Source: JAJRXG01 sp964470035 (GTDB taxonomy: Bacteria > Bacteroidota > Bacteroidia > Chitinophagales > Saprospiraceae). From it: a stretch of DNA of 13,681 nucleotides. The stretch's first letter is position 1, and each line of letters begins with the position of its first letter. Location of the stretch: the NCBI GenBank assembly GCA_964470035.1, contig CAYYBR010000107.1, forward strand, positions 1 through 13,681, in the 5' to 3' direction. The notes below the pieces were generated by a model that saw only the letters and a program-made list of their open reading frames with translations, was not told the origin of the DNA and did not search any database. This document shows positions 6,448 through 13,681 of the stretch, one piece after another. The position numbers and the translations under genes are program-made.

Positions 6448-9400
6448 TTAACCGATGGCATCCTCTACAAAATACATCTTCATCATGCCTTTGCCTTTTA
6501 CATCGCGTGGAGTCCTCGGGCTGCATGTAAATTCATCTTTGATTAAGTTGTATGTTTCTAGTGATATGTTGATCTTTCCAGGCTCTGAGTGAGGTTCTAA
6601 TCTTGCAGCTGTATTTACGGTGTCTCCCCAGATGTCATAGGCAAACTTCTTAGAACCGACGACACCAGAGACAACGGGCCCACTGTGTATGCCGATCCTG
6701 ATACTGAATGAATCAGGTGAAGTAACATCTTGCTTTTGGGATAGAACATATTCTTTCATTTTTATGGCAGCCTTGACAAGACGTATAGCGTGATCACTTG
6801 ATTCTTTGGGTAGTCCGCTAGCACACATGTAGCCATCTCCAAGGGTCTTGATCTTCTCAAGGCCGAGAGATGTAATGATCTCATCAAATTCGATGAAATA
6901 TCGGTCGATTGTTTCTACCACCTTTTCTGGAGGTAGAAGCTTGGCAAACTGCGTAAATCCAACAAAGTCTGCAAAAAGTACTGAGGCCGACTCGTATCGC
7001 CTAGCTTCTACCTTGCCTTTCGTTTTTAGTTCTTCGGCAGTTTCCTCTGGAAGAATATTTAATAATAGTTGGTCAGATCGATCTCTTTCTGCTGCGATCA
7101 CTTTATTTGTTTTTTGTTGGATTCTGTAGGATACGACGCCATAGATGAGTAGGAGGCTGGCAAGTGCGCATAAGGAAATAAACCACCACGTTTGATAATA
7201 TGGCGGTTGGATAATAATATCAACTGTATATGGTTCTTCATTAAAGATAAGGTCGGAGTTAGAAGCCCATATGTTGAAGGCATAATTACCCGCTGGCAAG
7301 TTGGCATAACGTGCAAATCCTTTAGTGCCACTTTGTACTATTTGTTCATCTATGCCTTCTAGTTGGTACGCATATTGATTGATGCCGGGTGCGCTATAGT
7401 CAAGGGCCGTAAAGCCAAATGAGAGCGTGTTTTCAGCATATGGAAATTCAAGAGTATTGTCGACTGAAGGATTATACCTGGCTGCTTCATCATTGATCAT
7501 GAATTCAGATATATGAATTTGCGGGACATGTTCGAAAGTCTTCGTTTCATTCACGTTGATTGTATGAATCCCTGATTTTGTTCCGATCCAGATCTCATCG
7601 TTGTCTAAAGAACTGAGAAACGCTCGACGTTTAGTCACAGGAGATAATAGTCCATCGCTTCGTACGTACTTTTGAACGCTCCCGTCCTCGGTGTTTAATA
7701 AAGCTAGACCATTGTTTCCTGCTAATACTAATTCGTCTCCTATAGAAGTGCCATTGTAGTAAACGTCGTTTGAAAATTTCTCATTGTCGAATTCTGAATC
7801 AGATATTTTCATTGCATTGAGATTCAACTTTCTCAGTTGATCGTTGCCAACAATCCAAAGAGAAGCTCCATCATAACTTTCCACGAAAGCTTCTATGTTA
7901 CCAATATCTTTTATTGTATGCTCTGGGGAGGATAATTGACCAGCAGAATGAAATACGAATAAAGTTCCTAGTTCATCGTTGATAAATACCCTTCCATTCG
8001 AATCTTGGTAGACCGTTTTTATTTTGGATAGATTTGGATTCTGGAATGCCTTGAGTGTATCCACTCCTTCTTTTTCTAATTTGATTTGATAAACAGCATC
8101 TTCAAATGCACATAGTACTTGGCCGTTTTTTGATATTGTCAAAGAGTTAAAAAAAGACTCTTCTGTATTGGGAACTCCTAAGAAATACTCAAAGCGGAGT
8201 TCAAAGGCCCTTTGTTCTAAATTCCATCTGAAAAAGTAATTTTCAACATAAGCCCAAACATTACCATGCTGATCTTGAAAAATATAATCTAGAAATGGTA
8301 ACCTTGCGGCTCCTCCTGGATCTGCTGTATTGATCAGTCTGCTACTATTGAAAAGTGTCTCACCATTAGGTTTAAAAATCACTACACCTAAGCTGCCGAC
8401 ACTCGCCCATATAGTACCATCGGTGTGATGATATAAACTATGTATTTCTTGGCCGATAGTCGTAGAAATGATGTCAAACTTTGCTTTTGATAGATTTGCA
8501 AAGGCTATTTCTCGATTGGTATTTGAGACCCATATAGTGCCCAGTGTATCTAGTTGGACATTATTAAGATCACGTAGTTGGAGGCTGAATGGATTATCTT
8601 TATGATTGTCGAATTTGTAAGTAAAAGATTTCTTGTTAAGATCAAAAAGGACAAGACCAACATCGCATGCTATGAGTAGGTGTTCTTCATCAAGTATTTC
8701 AATGTCCTTAACCCATCCTATATCCTCATCAATTAGTGAAAACCTTTCAAATGCGACTGTGCCATCATCTTCGCCCGGTATGTAAAGGCCTATTCCATTA
8801 TAGAGGCCAACCCATAAATTTCCTTTGGAATCAGATTTAACACCACTTACTCGGCTTGAAAATGTTCTCTTGCTGCCATCAGTTTTTTCTAAAAACTTAA
8901 CATGTTTTGATTTGCCTGTGAGTACATTTTGCCATATCAATCCTGGTTGTCTAGGTAAAGATGTCTCAATGACTTGTTCAAGTTGTGCTTGATTATTGAA
9001 AATCAGATGACACTTTGAACCTTGAAGGTTGGTGATTTTATCAAAGGTGCCATTTCCAATATTGTAGCTATAAAGTGCGCGCCTTTTATTGATCTCGAAT
9101 GTTAAGAATACTTCGCCATCTTTGTTGAGGTCTACAAGCTTGTAATTGCTAGAACTGTCTGAGTGAGTGAAGCCTTGTATCTCATTGGTAGATCTATTAA
9201 AGTGGCAGAGTGCATTGTTGTTAGAAAACCATAAATCGTTTGTGTGATCTTCGAAGCATTTACTTGTTATTTTAGATCGCGCCAGTATGTCGCTAATAGA
9301 ATCAAGATGTTCAACTCTTTCAAGGTTAACGCCATCATATGACATAAGGCCATGATCTGTGCCAATCCAGGTTAAATTATCAGAGTCAAAACTTAGAAAG

Positions 9401-9537
9401 TATTCTTGTGCTTCTAGTAGGCCATCTTCTTCTGATAACTGGTTGAATATAAGATGATGGTTCTGTGCATTACTGTTAGTATGGATGAATAGTATGACCC
9501 AAGAAATAACAATGATCGAACGATAAAAAGAACCCAT
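6448..9537 (-). CDS. Beta-propeller (Reg_prop/Y_Y_Y) receptor adenylate cyclase
   Basis: A 1029-residue single-pass membrane receptor. Residues 1-24 are a signal peptide (..NSNAQ). Residues about 28-670 carry repeated Reg_prop-type blades: LSEEDGL at 34-40, WIGTDHGLMSYDG at 57-69, LWVGLYNGIGLY at 241-252, TIWASVGSLGV at 375-385 and IWIGTKSGIHTI at 649-660. A Y_Y_Y-like domain follows (about 675-778; YAYQLEGID, ARYANLPAGNYAF), then a membrane helix at about 784-803, the transducer element LLLNILPEETAEELKT at 824-839 and a class III cyclase domain (about 850-1027). Catalytic residues are all present: Asp857, Asp901, Lys897 and Asp968 (adenine selection), Asn975 and Arg979. In Bacteroides the same sensor type usually drives hybrid two-component kinases that detect glycans; here the output is predicted cAMP. 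The gene starts 24 nt after the small secreted protein gene, so the two are probably co-transcribed. The ligand is unknown. Confidence 0.93.
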   Translation of the reverse strand: MGSFYRSIIVISWVILFIHTNSNAQNHHLIFNQLSEEDGLLEAQEYFLSFDSDNLTWIGTDHGLMSYDGVNLERVEHLDSISDILARSKITSKCFEDHTNDLWFSNNNALCHFNRSTNEIQGFTHSDSSSNYKLVDLNKDGEVFLTFEINKRRALYSYNIGNGTFDKITNLQGSKCHLIFNNQAQLEQVIETSLPRQPGLIWQNVLTGKSKHVKFLEKTDGSKRTFSSRVSGVKSDSKGNLWVGLYNGIGLYIPGEDDGTVAFERFSLIDEDIGWVKDIEILDEEHLLIACDVGLVLFDLNKKSFTYKFDNHKDNPFSLQLRDLNNVQLDTLGTIWVSNTNREIAFANLSKAKFDIISTTIGQEIHSLYHHTDGTIWASVGSLGVVIFKPNGETLFNSSRLINTADPGGAARLPFLDYIFQDQHGNVWAYVENYFFRWNLEQRAFELRFEYFLGVPNTEESFFNSLTISKNGQVLCAFEDAVYQIKLEKEGVDTLKAFQNPNLSKIKTVYQDSNGRVFINDELGTLFVFHSAGQLSSPEHTIKDIGNIEAFVESYDGASLWIVGNDQLRKLNLNAMKISDSEFDNEKFSNDVYYNGTSIGDELVLAGNNGLALLNTEDGSVQKYVRSDGLLSPVTKRRAFLSSLDNDEIWIGTKSGIHTINVNETKTFEHVPQIHISEFMINDEAARYNPSVDNTLEFPYAENTLSFGFTALDYSAPGINQYAYQLEGIDEQIVQSGTKGFARYANLPAGNYAFNIWASNSDLIFNEEPYTVDIIIQPPYYQTWWFISLCALASLLLIYGVVSYRIQQKTNKVIAAERDRSDQLLLNILPEETAEELKTKGKVEARRYESASVLFADFVGFTQFAKLLPPEKVVETIDRYFIEFDEIITSLGLEKIKTLGDGYMCASGLPKESSDHAIRLVKAAIKMKEYVLSQKQDVTSPDSFSIRIGIHSGPVVSGVVGSKKFAYDIWGDTVNTAARLEPHSEPGKINISLETYNLIKDEFTCSPRTPRDVKGKGMMKMYFVEDAIG

Positions 9538-9561
9538 AAAAAACTTAGTAGAAAAATAGAT

Positions 9562-10338
9562 CTAGTTCCATCTAATTAAGTAGGGGGCTGATCCACTGCT
9601 TTGAGTACCTCTATTAACAACGTTCTCGCCAACACCAACTGAGTTGTCCGCATTAATGATAATACACTTACCAGGGCATGGAAGATCACTCAGCCTACCA
9701 GTCTGAGTGCTTAGTTGTTGTGCATTCTCTATCTGCCCACCCTTAACTTGAACGCCAAAAGCAACGTGGGAAAATCTAACATTTTTTCTTTCGGTATTCA
9801 GGCTGCTGACTCTATCTGGTTGAATAAAGTCAAGTTGGAGGGTATAGAAAGCCAATCCATCTACGCCAGGTTGATTCAATAATTCATTGAGCATATTAAT
9901 GCTAAAGAAGGAAGCAAACTTGTCTTTTCGCGTTGCAGTTAGATTAGCAGCACTTTCTGCCGAGCTTCTACGGGTTAGTTTATTGGCTGGCTTAACTTCA
10001 GGTCCGATCCTTCCACTCAAGTAGTAGATCTCTTTCATGTCGAAGCCCTTCTTGTCTACTGGAGCTGCTAGTACTCTTACATCTCCTGATGCTAAGTGGA
10101 TATTATATATCCTAAGTCCAGCGCAGTTTCTTCTTGATACAGATCTAATTAAGTCTACGAGAGCGTCCTTTTGTATATAGCCTCTAAACTTGTCTTGTGA
10201 CAATTCGCTACTAGTAGCATCTCTTGAATCAAATACGACTCCATTCCACTCTGGGTTATAGAAATCTTGAGCTTGTAGAGAATAATCACCCATCATAAAC
10301 ATAGATAGGGTGATAATAACCTTGAGATAGGTATTCAT
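9562..10338 (-). CDS. Small secreted protein of unknown function, upstream partner of the propeller cyclase
   Basis: A 258-residue protein if started at ATG 10336-10338, which places a good signal peptide at residues 1-24 (MNTYLKVIITLSMFMMGDYS LQAQ). A start 63 bases further upstream at 10401 would put a polar, basic extension before it and is less likely. The mature part has no domain I recognise: a predicted helix with DALVDLIRSVSRRNCAGLRIYNI (about 58-80), a strand-rich centre, a helix FASFFSINMLNELLNQPGVDGL (141-162), and near the end LPCPGKCIIINAD (219-231), a Cys-Pro motif of the kind I have seen in other unannotated Bacteroidota proteins. Two of its three cysteines may form a disulfide. 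It lies 24 nt before the receptor cyclase on the same strand, so it is probably made with it and exported to the same compartment. A ligand-binding or receptor-accessory role is an inference from position only. Confidence 0.82.
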   Translation of the reverse strand: MNTYLKVIITLSMFMMGDYSLQAQDFYNPEWNGVVFDSRDATSSELSQDKFRGYIQKDALVDLIRSVSRRNCAGLRIYNIHLASGDVRVLAAPVDKKGFDMKEIYYLSGRIGPEVKPANKLTRRSSAESAANLTATRKDKFASFFSINMLNELLNQPGVDGLAFYTLQLDFIQPDRVSSLNTERKNVRFSHVAFGVQVKGGQIENAQQLSTQTGRLSDLPCPGKCIIINADNSVGVGENVVNRGTQSSGSAPYLIRWN

Positions 10339-10425
10339 TATTTTGGTTTTACAGTTGATTAATGCTGACTTTCTCTTCTGGATAGTCAGTGTTTGATGCA
10401 AGATAAAGATAGTAAATACTCAGAT

Positions 10426-10435
10426 TAGCCGGCTA
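10426..10435. repeat. Palindrome TAGCCGGCTA upstream of the cyclase cluster
   Basis: A perfect 10-bp palindrome 88 bp before the start of the small secreted protein gene, in the only leader of the cyclase cluster. It might be an operator, but palindromes this short occur by chance. Confidence 0.2.
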
Positions 10436-10494
10436 TGATAGAATCTAAGCTAGTGTGCTACTATTATGAATAGAAGCTAGGGAAGAACTATCAT

Positions 10495-11787
10495 CTATTT
10501 CATCAGATCCAATATGGCCTGCGTGCTCACAGTAACTCCTGTACGGATTGATTCTTCAACTACTGGATAATAAAAAGGTGAATGTAGGCCTGGATTCTGT
10601 CCTTTCTCTAATTTCTCAGGAGGTACTGTACCTAACCAATACATCATAGTAGGTACATCATGTTCTGTTCTACCATACCAGGCAAAATCTTCTCCACCCA
10701 TGGTCGGCTCGGTGTAGATGGTGTTATCCTCTCCGATGGCTTTGGCTGCGGAAGTCATGAATTGATTCGTTAGAGCTGGATCGTTATAGTTAGATGGTAC
10801 ATAGTTTTCTGGTATGATGACCTCCGGCATAAGGTCTTCTGTGAGACCTGCGGCGATGGCTATGCCGCGACTGATTTCTCTAAGTCGTTTATGTATGAGT
10901 AATCTCACTTCTTCCTTATAGGTCCGAACGGTGAGTTGGAGAGTTACTTCGTCAGGAATGATGTTGTGCTTAGTGCCACCCTTGATGGCGCCAACAGTAA
11001 CCACTGCATCATCGATCGGTTTTATGTTGCGACTGACTATGGTCTGGATCTCCATGATGATCATGCTTGCCACTATTATCGGATCTATAGATTGATGTGG
11101 AGACGCCCCATGTGCTCCTACACCTTTAATCTTGATGTCTATAAGCTCCGTGTTAGCCATGATATATCCCTCTGTTGTGGCGATTTGACCGATCGGCAAG
11201 CTGGCATTACAATGAAGACCTAGCCCGTAATCAGGGACGCCAAAGCGATCGTATAATCCATCGTCGAGCATCATTTTTGCTCCTTCACCTATCTCTTCTG
11301 CTGGCTGGCCAATGAACATCAACGTTCCTGACCACTTGTCCTTCATAGCTGCCAAAGCTCTTGCCGTGCCTAGCCAAGTAGTCATGTGCATGTCATGTCC
11401 ACAAGAATGCATGGTGCCGACCTCTTCTCCGTTCCATTTTGTAGTGAGTTGACTAGCATAATCTACTCCCGTCTTTTCCTGCATCGGCAGGGCATCCATA
11501 TCTGTTCGATAAAGTATTTGTGGACCATTACCATTTTTCATCATGGCTACTATGCCATACCCTCCAACACCTTCTGTCACTGTATATCCAACTTCTCTCA
11601 TAGCATCTGCAAGTGCTTTGGATGTTTCCTTCTCCTCTAGTGAAATCTCGGCATGCTTGTGACGGTCTTTGTAAAAGTCAGATAGGTAATCCATGTCCTT
11701 GTCTACTAATGTTGTAATGATCTCTACATCTGTATGGGATGAACTAAAAGTCAGGAGGAATATCAAAGGGAGTAGGTGCTGGATCAT
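10495..11787 (-). CDS. Exported M20D-family metal amidohydrolase
   Basis: A 430-residue hydrolase of the M20D group (hippurate hydrolase, N-acyl-amino-acid and indole-acetyl-amino-acid amidohydrolases), which cleaves an acyl group from an amino acid with two metal ions. Visible signatures are RTDMDALPM (94-102), HSCGHDMH (127-134) with ligands Cys129 and His131, GQPAEE (160-165) with catalytic Glu164 and metal Glu165, LHC with His192, the dimer-domain GAHGASPH (224-231; His226), GGEDFAWYG (364-372) and His402 in LHSPFYYP. All ligands are present and the length is slightly above the usual 380-400 because of an N-terminal extension. Residues 1-17 are hydrophobic (MIQHLLPLIFLLTFSSS), which suggests export; no lipobox is evident. 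It is 93 bp upstream of the cyclase cluster start, so co-transcription is possible, though nothing shows a shared role. The substrate is not determined. Confidence 0.93.
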   Translation of the reverse strand: MIQHLLPLIFLLTFSSSHTDVEIITTLVDKDMDYLSDFYKDRHKHAEISLEEKETSKALADAMREVGYTVTEGVGGYGIVAMMKNGNGPQILYRTDMDALPMQEKTGVDYASQLTTKWNGEEVGTMHSCGHDMHMTTWLGTARALAAMKDKWSGTLMFIGQPAEEIGEGAKMMLDDGLYDRFGVPDYGLGLHCNASLPIGQIATTEGYIMANTELIDIKIKGVGAHGASPHQSIDPIIVASMIIMEIQTIVSRNIKPIDDAVVTVGAIKGGTKHNIIPDEVTLQLTVRTYKEEVRLLIHKRLREISRGIAIAAGLTEDLMPEVIIPENYVPSNYNDPALTNQFMTSAAKAIGEDNTIYTEPTMGGEDFAWYGRTEHDVPTMMYWLGTVPPEKLEKGQNPGLHSPFYYPVVEESIRTGVTVSTQAILDLMK

Positions 11788-12019
11788 GCTAAGGTTTTTT
11801 CTCTTCTAATAGATTGCCAGTGAATTTACGGATTGATCTTCAAAGGAATAAATCAAGCTTAGGGGAGTCTATATATTGAATCAAGTCATTAGTTAGAGTT
11901 TTGGGTGATTATGGTTGCCCAAGGACACCCCATTGAACATTCTTGTTAGATCAAACTAAGCATAGTTCTTCTGATTTGAGACCATTTGAAAGCAACTAAT
12001 CAACAAATCGGCTAAATGA

Positions 12020-12041
12020 TTTGTGGGTAAAAGCCCACAAA
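12020..12041. promoter_or_regulatory. Stable 8-bp hairpin in the leader of the LuxR-type gene
   Basis: TTTGTGGG at 12020-12027 and CCCACAAA at 12034-12041 are exact inverted repeats around a 6-nt loop (TAAAAG), and the stem extends with GAT/ATC beyond one unpaired base. No U-tract follows on either strand, so it is not a standard terminator. It lies 84 bp before the proposed ATG and could be an operator or a leader RNA structure. Confidence 0.45.
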
Positions 12042-12049
12042 ATCACCTA

Positions 12050-12067
12050 TGTCCACCTTTTGTCCAC
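12050..12067 (+). repeat. Tandem direct repeat TGTCCAC, spaced one helical turn
   Basis: TGTCCAC occurs at 12050-12056 and again at 12061-12067, an 11-bp period that puts both copies on the same face of the helix. It lies immediately after the hairpin and before the regulator gene. Possible tandem binding site, perhaps for autoregulation; unproven. Confidence 0.3.
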
Positions 12068-12124
12068 ATCAAAAATTCTTCTTCGGCTACCACCTTGATT
12101 CATCTTGCGGTCATTATTAATCAA

Positions 12125-12379
12125 ATGTATCCAACCATGTATGCGACCGCACTACTTCTAGATACTGACAGAGTATCACCTCGCGAGCAGGAAGTACTTG
12201 AGTTACTTTCTAATGGACTCTCTTCTACGGAGATTGCCTCTCAACTTTATCTCAGTTCTCATACTGTGAATGATCATCGCAAAGCTCTTAAGCAGAAGCT
12301 ACGAGCACGCAATGCTGCCGAGATGATCCGTCGCGGTTTCGAACTCCAATTACTTCATCTTTCAACTTACTCATCATGA
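12125..12379 (+). CDS. Stand-alone LuxR/GerE-type DNA-binding protein
   Basis: An 84-residue protein if started at ATG 12125 (MYPTMYATALL); ATG 12137 is an alternative. The frame is open back to a GTG at 12023, but that extension is unlike protein and falls in the hairpin. Residues 18-77 are a full LuxR-type helix-turn-helix: SPREQEVLELLSNGLSSTEIASQ, then the recognition helix LSSHTVNDHRKALKQKLRA, then N-A-AEMIRRG. There is no receiver, PAS or autoinducer domain, so it is an orphan DNA-binding unit that should act as a dimer in the cytoplasm, perhaps through partners. Its TGA at 12377-12379 overlaps the ATG of the next gene (ATGA), which implies translational coupling with the secreted protein. 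The direct repeat at 12050-12067 may be its site. The fold is secure; targets and signals are unknown. Confidence 0.85.
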   Translation: MYPTMYATALLLDTDRVSPREQEVLELLSNGLSSTEIASQLYLSSHTVNDHRKALKQKLRARNAAEMIRRGFELQLLHLSTYSS

Positions 12380-13681
12380 TTAAGCATCTACTTTTTGTCA
12401 CAGTTACTTTATTCTGCACAATCGAAATATTTGCGCAAGCGGGACCTACTAATGCTAACAGCTATAGAAACTTCATAAGAACGAATGGATTTAGCTATGG
12501 CCATGATCACAATGGAGTTGGCGAAGCTAATCGACCTGTCTTCCTGATAGAAGGAGTTCGTGCCACCGATCCTGTGACTCCCAATTGTCTCTTTGACACA
12601 TTAACTGGGGCTGGTGCAGATGTTCTTACGGTATATAACGCGGGTGGAATGCCACCATTCGATAATTTTAATCAAGGGACTATAAAAGAAGTTGTCAACA
12701 CAACTACTTCCACGACTATCATGGACGTGACAATGATGGCTTGGGATCATGAATGTGGCGATGAATTTCTTTATGACCCCAGCTGCGACTTCAACAAAGA
12801 AGCAGCTTGTACTAAGATTAATACCATGGAAGGCCCCATGGGCGTATATGATGAGCAGTGGTATACGATCAATGACACCGCACGCATCCGCATGCAAAAA
12901 GCATGGAAATATACCAGAGGGGAAAACTTTGCTGCGATTGACGGCGCAAGAGGCCCGCTCACATTTGGAACAATAGGACCCAATCAATATCGGGTTCATG
13001 AAAATGGAAACAGAATTGCACCAGAAGGAGCACCATCATATATGGGCTATCAAAACTGGTGGTTTGATGGTCTCATCCTAGACCGCGATCAGCTTACTCC
13101 AAGTCCAGATGTAACTTATTCATTTGAAACTACAGAAGATTCTTACATCATTATATCCCTAGACTTTCCAGAAACTAACTTTGACACCCGCCTTTATGTG
13201 TTTAGAAAAAGCTCCGATAATGGAGGTCGAGGTACCCAATGGGGATATAGGAATAGCGAAACCAATGATGGCATAGGAAAGACGGTTTTGTCCTTTGATT
13301 TCTTACCTGCCGACGAATACTTCTTAGTGATTGAAGGAGAAAGTGCCGATCCCGCTCATACAGGAGATTTTAAAGTGACGATTGCGACACCAGAAACATA
13401 TGAACCTGGTTCTATCACTCATGACGCTACTCTCGTGCCAGAAGGGTGTGTCATCAATACACCTATCATTACTGATGTTGCCGCTCAGACTTCTATTGGA
13501 ACTCCTGAATACAAATGGGAGTACAAGCAAGGGACAGATACAGGCTGGTCAGAAATAGAAGGAGCGACATCAGAAACACTTTCAGGAGAAGAGTTAGGTC
13601 CTATCACTGATTCTACTTTCGTAAGAAGAAGACTGAGTACGCTAGGTGGGGCGATATATACTAATGAATTAAGATTTGATA
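12376..13681 (+). CDS. Large secreted surface protein, N-terminal 435 residues (cut by window edge)
   Basis: Open from ATG 12376-12378 to the right edge with no stop, giving 435 residues. Residues 1-21 are a signal peptide (MIKHLLFVTVTLFCTIEIFAQ). Residues about 25-240 contain several Cys (71, 127, 137, 145), acidic patches and Trp/Tyr-rich stretches (YMGYQNWWFDG) and match no domain I can name. Residues about 246-336 look like a PPC-type beta-sandwich (YSFETTEDSYIIISLDF, then FLPADEYFLVIEGE..GDFKVTI). From about 350 an Ig-like module of the Bacteroidota surface-adhesin kind begins, with YKWEYKQGTDTGWSEIEGAT and TFVRRRLS. Such proteins are usually exported by type IX secretion with a C-terminal sorting domain; that end is outside the window, so this route is inferred. 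It shares an ATGA overlap with the preceding regulator. Likely an adhesin or cell-surface binding protein; no catalytic motif is seen. Confidence 0.88.
   Translation, partial: MIKHLLFVTVTLFCTIEIFAQAGPTNANSYRNFIRTNGFSYGHDHNGVGEANRPVFLIEGVRATDPVTPNCLFDTLTGAGADVLTVYNAGGMPPFDNFNQGTIKEVVNTTTSTTIMDVTMMAWDHECGDEFLYDPSCDFNKEAACTKINTMEGPMGVYDEQWYTINDTARIRMQKAWKYTRGENFAAIDGARGPLTFGTIGPNQYRVHENGNRIAPEGAPSYMGYQNWWFDGLILDRDQLTPSPDVTYSFETTEDSYIIISLDFPETNFDTRLYVFRKSSDNGGRGTQWGYRNSETNDGIGKTVLSFDFLPADEYFLVIEGESADPAHTGDFKVTIATPETYEPGSITHDATLVPEGCVINTPIITDVAAQTSIGTPEYKWEYKQGTDTGWSEIEGATSETLSGEELGPITDSTFVRRRLSTLGGAIYTNELRFD

Larger units (their letters stand above)
11788..12124. other. Divergent intergenic region between amidohydrolase and LuxR-type genes
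   Basis: 337 bp holding the start regions of two divergent transcripts. It contains the hairpin at 12020-12041 and the direct repeat at 12050-12067, both close to the regulator gene. A near-consensus minus-strand -7 element (TTCCTTTG, around 11840) could serve the amidohydrolase. No RNA gene or coding frame of note is seen. Confidence 0.5.

Noticed and set aside
7098..7331. Overlapping minus-strand frame within the propeller cyclase gene
   Set aside because: It is an out-of-frame shadow of the Y_Y_Y and membrane segment, which is well supported in the main frame.
10339..10401. Longer N-terminus for the small secreted protein
   Set aside because: The 21 added residues are polar and basic and would displace the signal peptide; the ATG at 10336-10338 fits export.
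12023..12124. N-terminal extension of the LuxR-type protein from GTG 12023
   Set aside because: The extension overlaps the hairpin and direct repeat and does not resemble a folded domain; known LuxR-type domains need only the part from 12125.
12601..12999. Minus-strand open frames within the right-edge surface protein gene
   Set aside because: They lie antisense to a frame with a signal peptide and recognisable domains and have no supporting motif of their own.

Overview
The window looks like a piece of a Bacteroidota chromosome (Saprospiria/Cytophagia-like; the exact taxon cannot be fixed from sequence alone). Reasons: moderately AT-rich DNA, starts without clear Shine-Dalgarno sites, an exact TAnnTTTG-type -7 element, signal peptides ending in ..AQ, a Reg_prop/Y_Y_Y beta-propeller receptor, a CPP-like Cys/Pro motif in a small secreted protein, and a large surface protein with PPC-like and Ig-like modules of the kind usually exported by type IX secretion. 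No tRNA, rRNA, CRISPR array, transposase or phage gene was seen.

Layout. 1-457 (-): N-terminal part of a secreted protein of unknown function, cut by the window edge. 605-1645 (-): zinc-dependent alcohol dehydrogenase, bracketed by a perfect 15-bp inverted repeat that begins 2 nt before its start codon and 12 nt after its stop codon. 1843-2223 (-): small NTF2/SnoaL-like protein. 2617-4173 (+): MidA/NDUFAF7-like methyltransferase with a TPR-like tail. 4206-10338 (-): signalling cluster read right to left: a small secreted protein (9562-10338), a 1029-residue beta-propeller receptor with a cytoplasmic class III adenylate cyclase domain (6448-9537), and a second receptor with TPR sensor, membrane helix and the same cyclase module (4206-6182). 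In the second receptor the reading frame is interrupted by one in-frame TAA between transducer element and catalytic domain. 10495-11787 (-): exported M20D amidohydrolase. 12125-12379 (+): stand-alone LuxR-type DNA-binding domain whose stop codon overlaps (ATGA) the start of a large secreted surface protein running off the right edge (12376-13681).

How the parts may work together. The cyclase cluster looks like an envelope-sensing cAMP module: two extracytoplasmic sensors of different fold feed the same linker (LLxNILPxETAEELKT) and cyclase domain, and the small secreted protein 24 nt upstream of the propeller receptor may be an accessory factor (inference). The LuxR-type regulator and the surface protein form a translationally coupled pair. 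The dehydrogenase, NTF2-like protein, methyltransferase and amidohydrolase look like independent housekeeping or accessory genes. The observations most worth checking are the 15-bp repeat that could pair the two untranslated ends of the dehydrogenase mRNA, the single nonsense codon in the TPR cyclase, and the ATGA-coupled orphan regulator/adhesin pair.
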